This document shows, in pieces, positions 6,004 through 6,076 of a stretch of 6,076 nt of DNA. The notes under the pieces are model-generated. The model saw only the letters and a program-made list of their open reading frames with translations, was not told where the DNA came from and did no database searches. Source of the stretch: Oscillospiraceae bacterium (GTDB lineage: Bacteria; Bacillota; Clostridia; Oscillospirales; Acutalibacteraceae); the NCBI GenBank assembly GCA_019422905.1, contig JAHZCM010000059.1:5515-11590 (forward strand), in the 5' to 3' direction. The translations under genes were made by a program, and so were the position numbers. How positions within the stretch are numbered: the first letter of the stretch is position 1; every line of letters begins with the position of its first letter.

Positions 6004-6076
6004 TTAAGCGCGTGCAGACTCACTCACAAGCATTTCGACGATCTGCTTGTCGAATTTGGTTTCGATCATACACTTT
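6004..6076 (-). CDS. 3' end of an unidentified gene, partial
   Basis: A minus-strand frame enters from the right edge and ends at TAA 6006-6004. The visible tail contains MIETKFDKQIVEMLVSESAR, followed by a last Ala; an internal ATG is present but the frame is open to the edge. The segment is probably helical and looks like real coding sequence, but 23 codons are too few to name a family. It reads towards the 511-residue gene, whose own promoter lies between them, so the two are probably separate transcription units. Confidence 0.4.
   Translation of the reverse strand, partial: KCMIETKFDKQIVEMLVSESARA

Noticed and set aside
1..6076. CRISPR arrays, tRNA or rRNA genes
   Set aside because: No regularly spaced repeats and no cloverleaf or rRNA signature was seen on either strand.

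Overview
The window looks like chromosomal or integrated accessory DNA from a Gram-positive anaerobe of the Clostridia type, perhaps a gut Oscillospiraceae or Lachnospiraceae member. The grounds are strong purine-rich Shine-Dalgarno sites about 8 nt from each ATG, a consensus sigma-A promoter, and protein families common in that group. No species marker is present, so this is inference.

Left part (1-3755): two genes on the minus strand, read right to left, form a likely intracellular glycan-degradation pair. First comes a complete GH116-type (DUF608, GBA2-like) glycoside hydrolase of 810 residues (3755-1323). Downstream is an (alpha/alpha)6-barrel hydrolase of the GH63/GH37/MGH1-like group (from 1055), which is cut by the left window edge. 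Neither has a signal peptide. The GH116 frame ends at a TGA, but the same frame stays open for 56 further codons (1322-1155) with protein-like content. A cluster of GGGCATA-type inverted repeats lies just before the second enzyme.

Middle (3756-4336): about 580 bp without an intact large gene, apparently recombination debris. It holds a small palindrome upstream of the GH116 gene, a 50-codon minus-strand ORF (4003-3851), and an abutting plus-strand C-terminal remnant (4005-4184) that resembles the tail of a serine recombinase. That is followed at once by an elaborate hairpin with a T-tract. A 15-bp direct repeat (4187-4201 and 4312-4326) brackets the hairpin and reaches almost to the stop of the next gene.

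Right part (4337-6076): a 511-residue minus-strand protein with two predicted N-terminal helix-turn-helix segments and a plasmid pRiA4b ORF-3-like domain split by a long insert. It is driven by a perfect TTGACA/TATAAT promoter with 18-bp spacing. An 18-bp direct repeat (two mismatches) sits once over the -35 box and once just after the expected transcription start, the layout of a repressor-controlled and possibly self-controlled gene. The right edge holds the last 23 codons and stop of another minus-strand gene.

The best candidates for something undescribed are the split pRiA4b-type regulator with its paired operators, the recombinase-tail/direct-repeat junction, and the in-frame extension past the GH116 stop.
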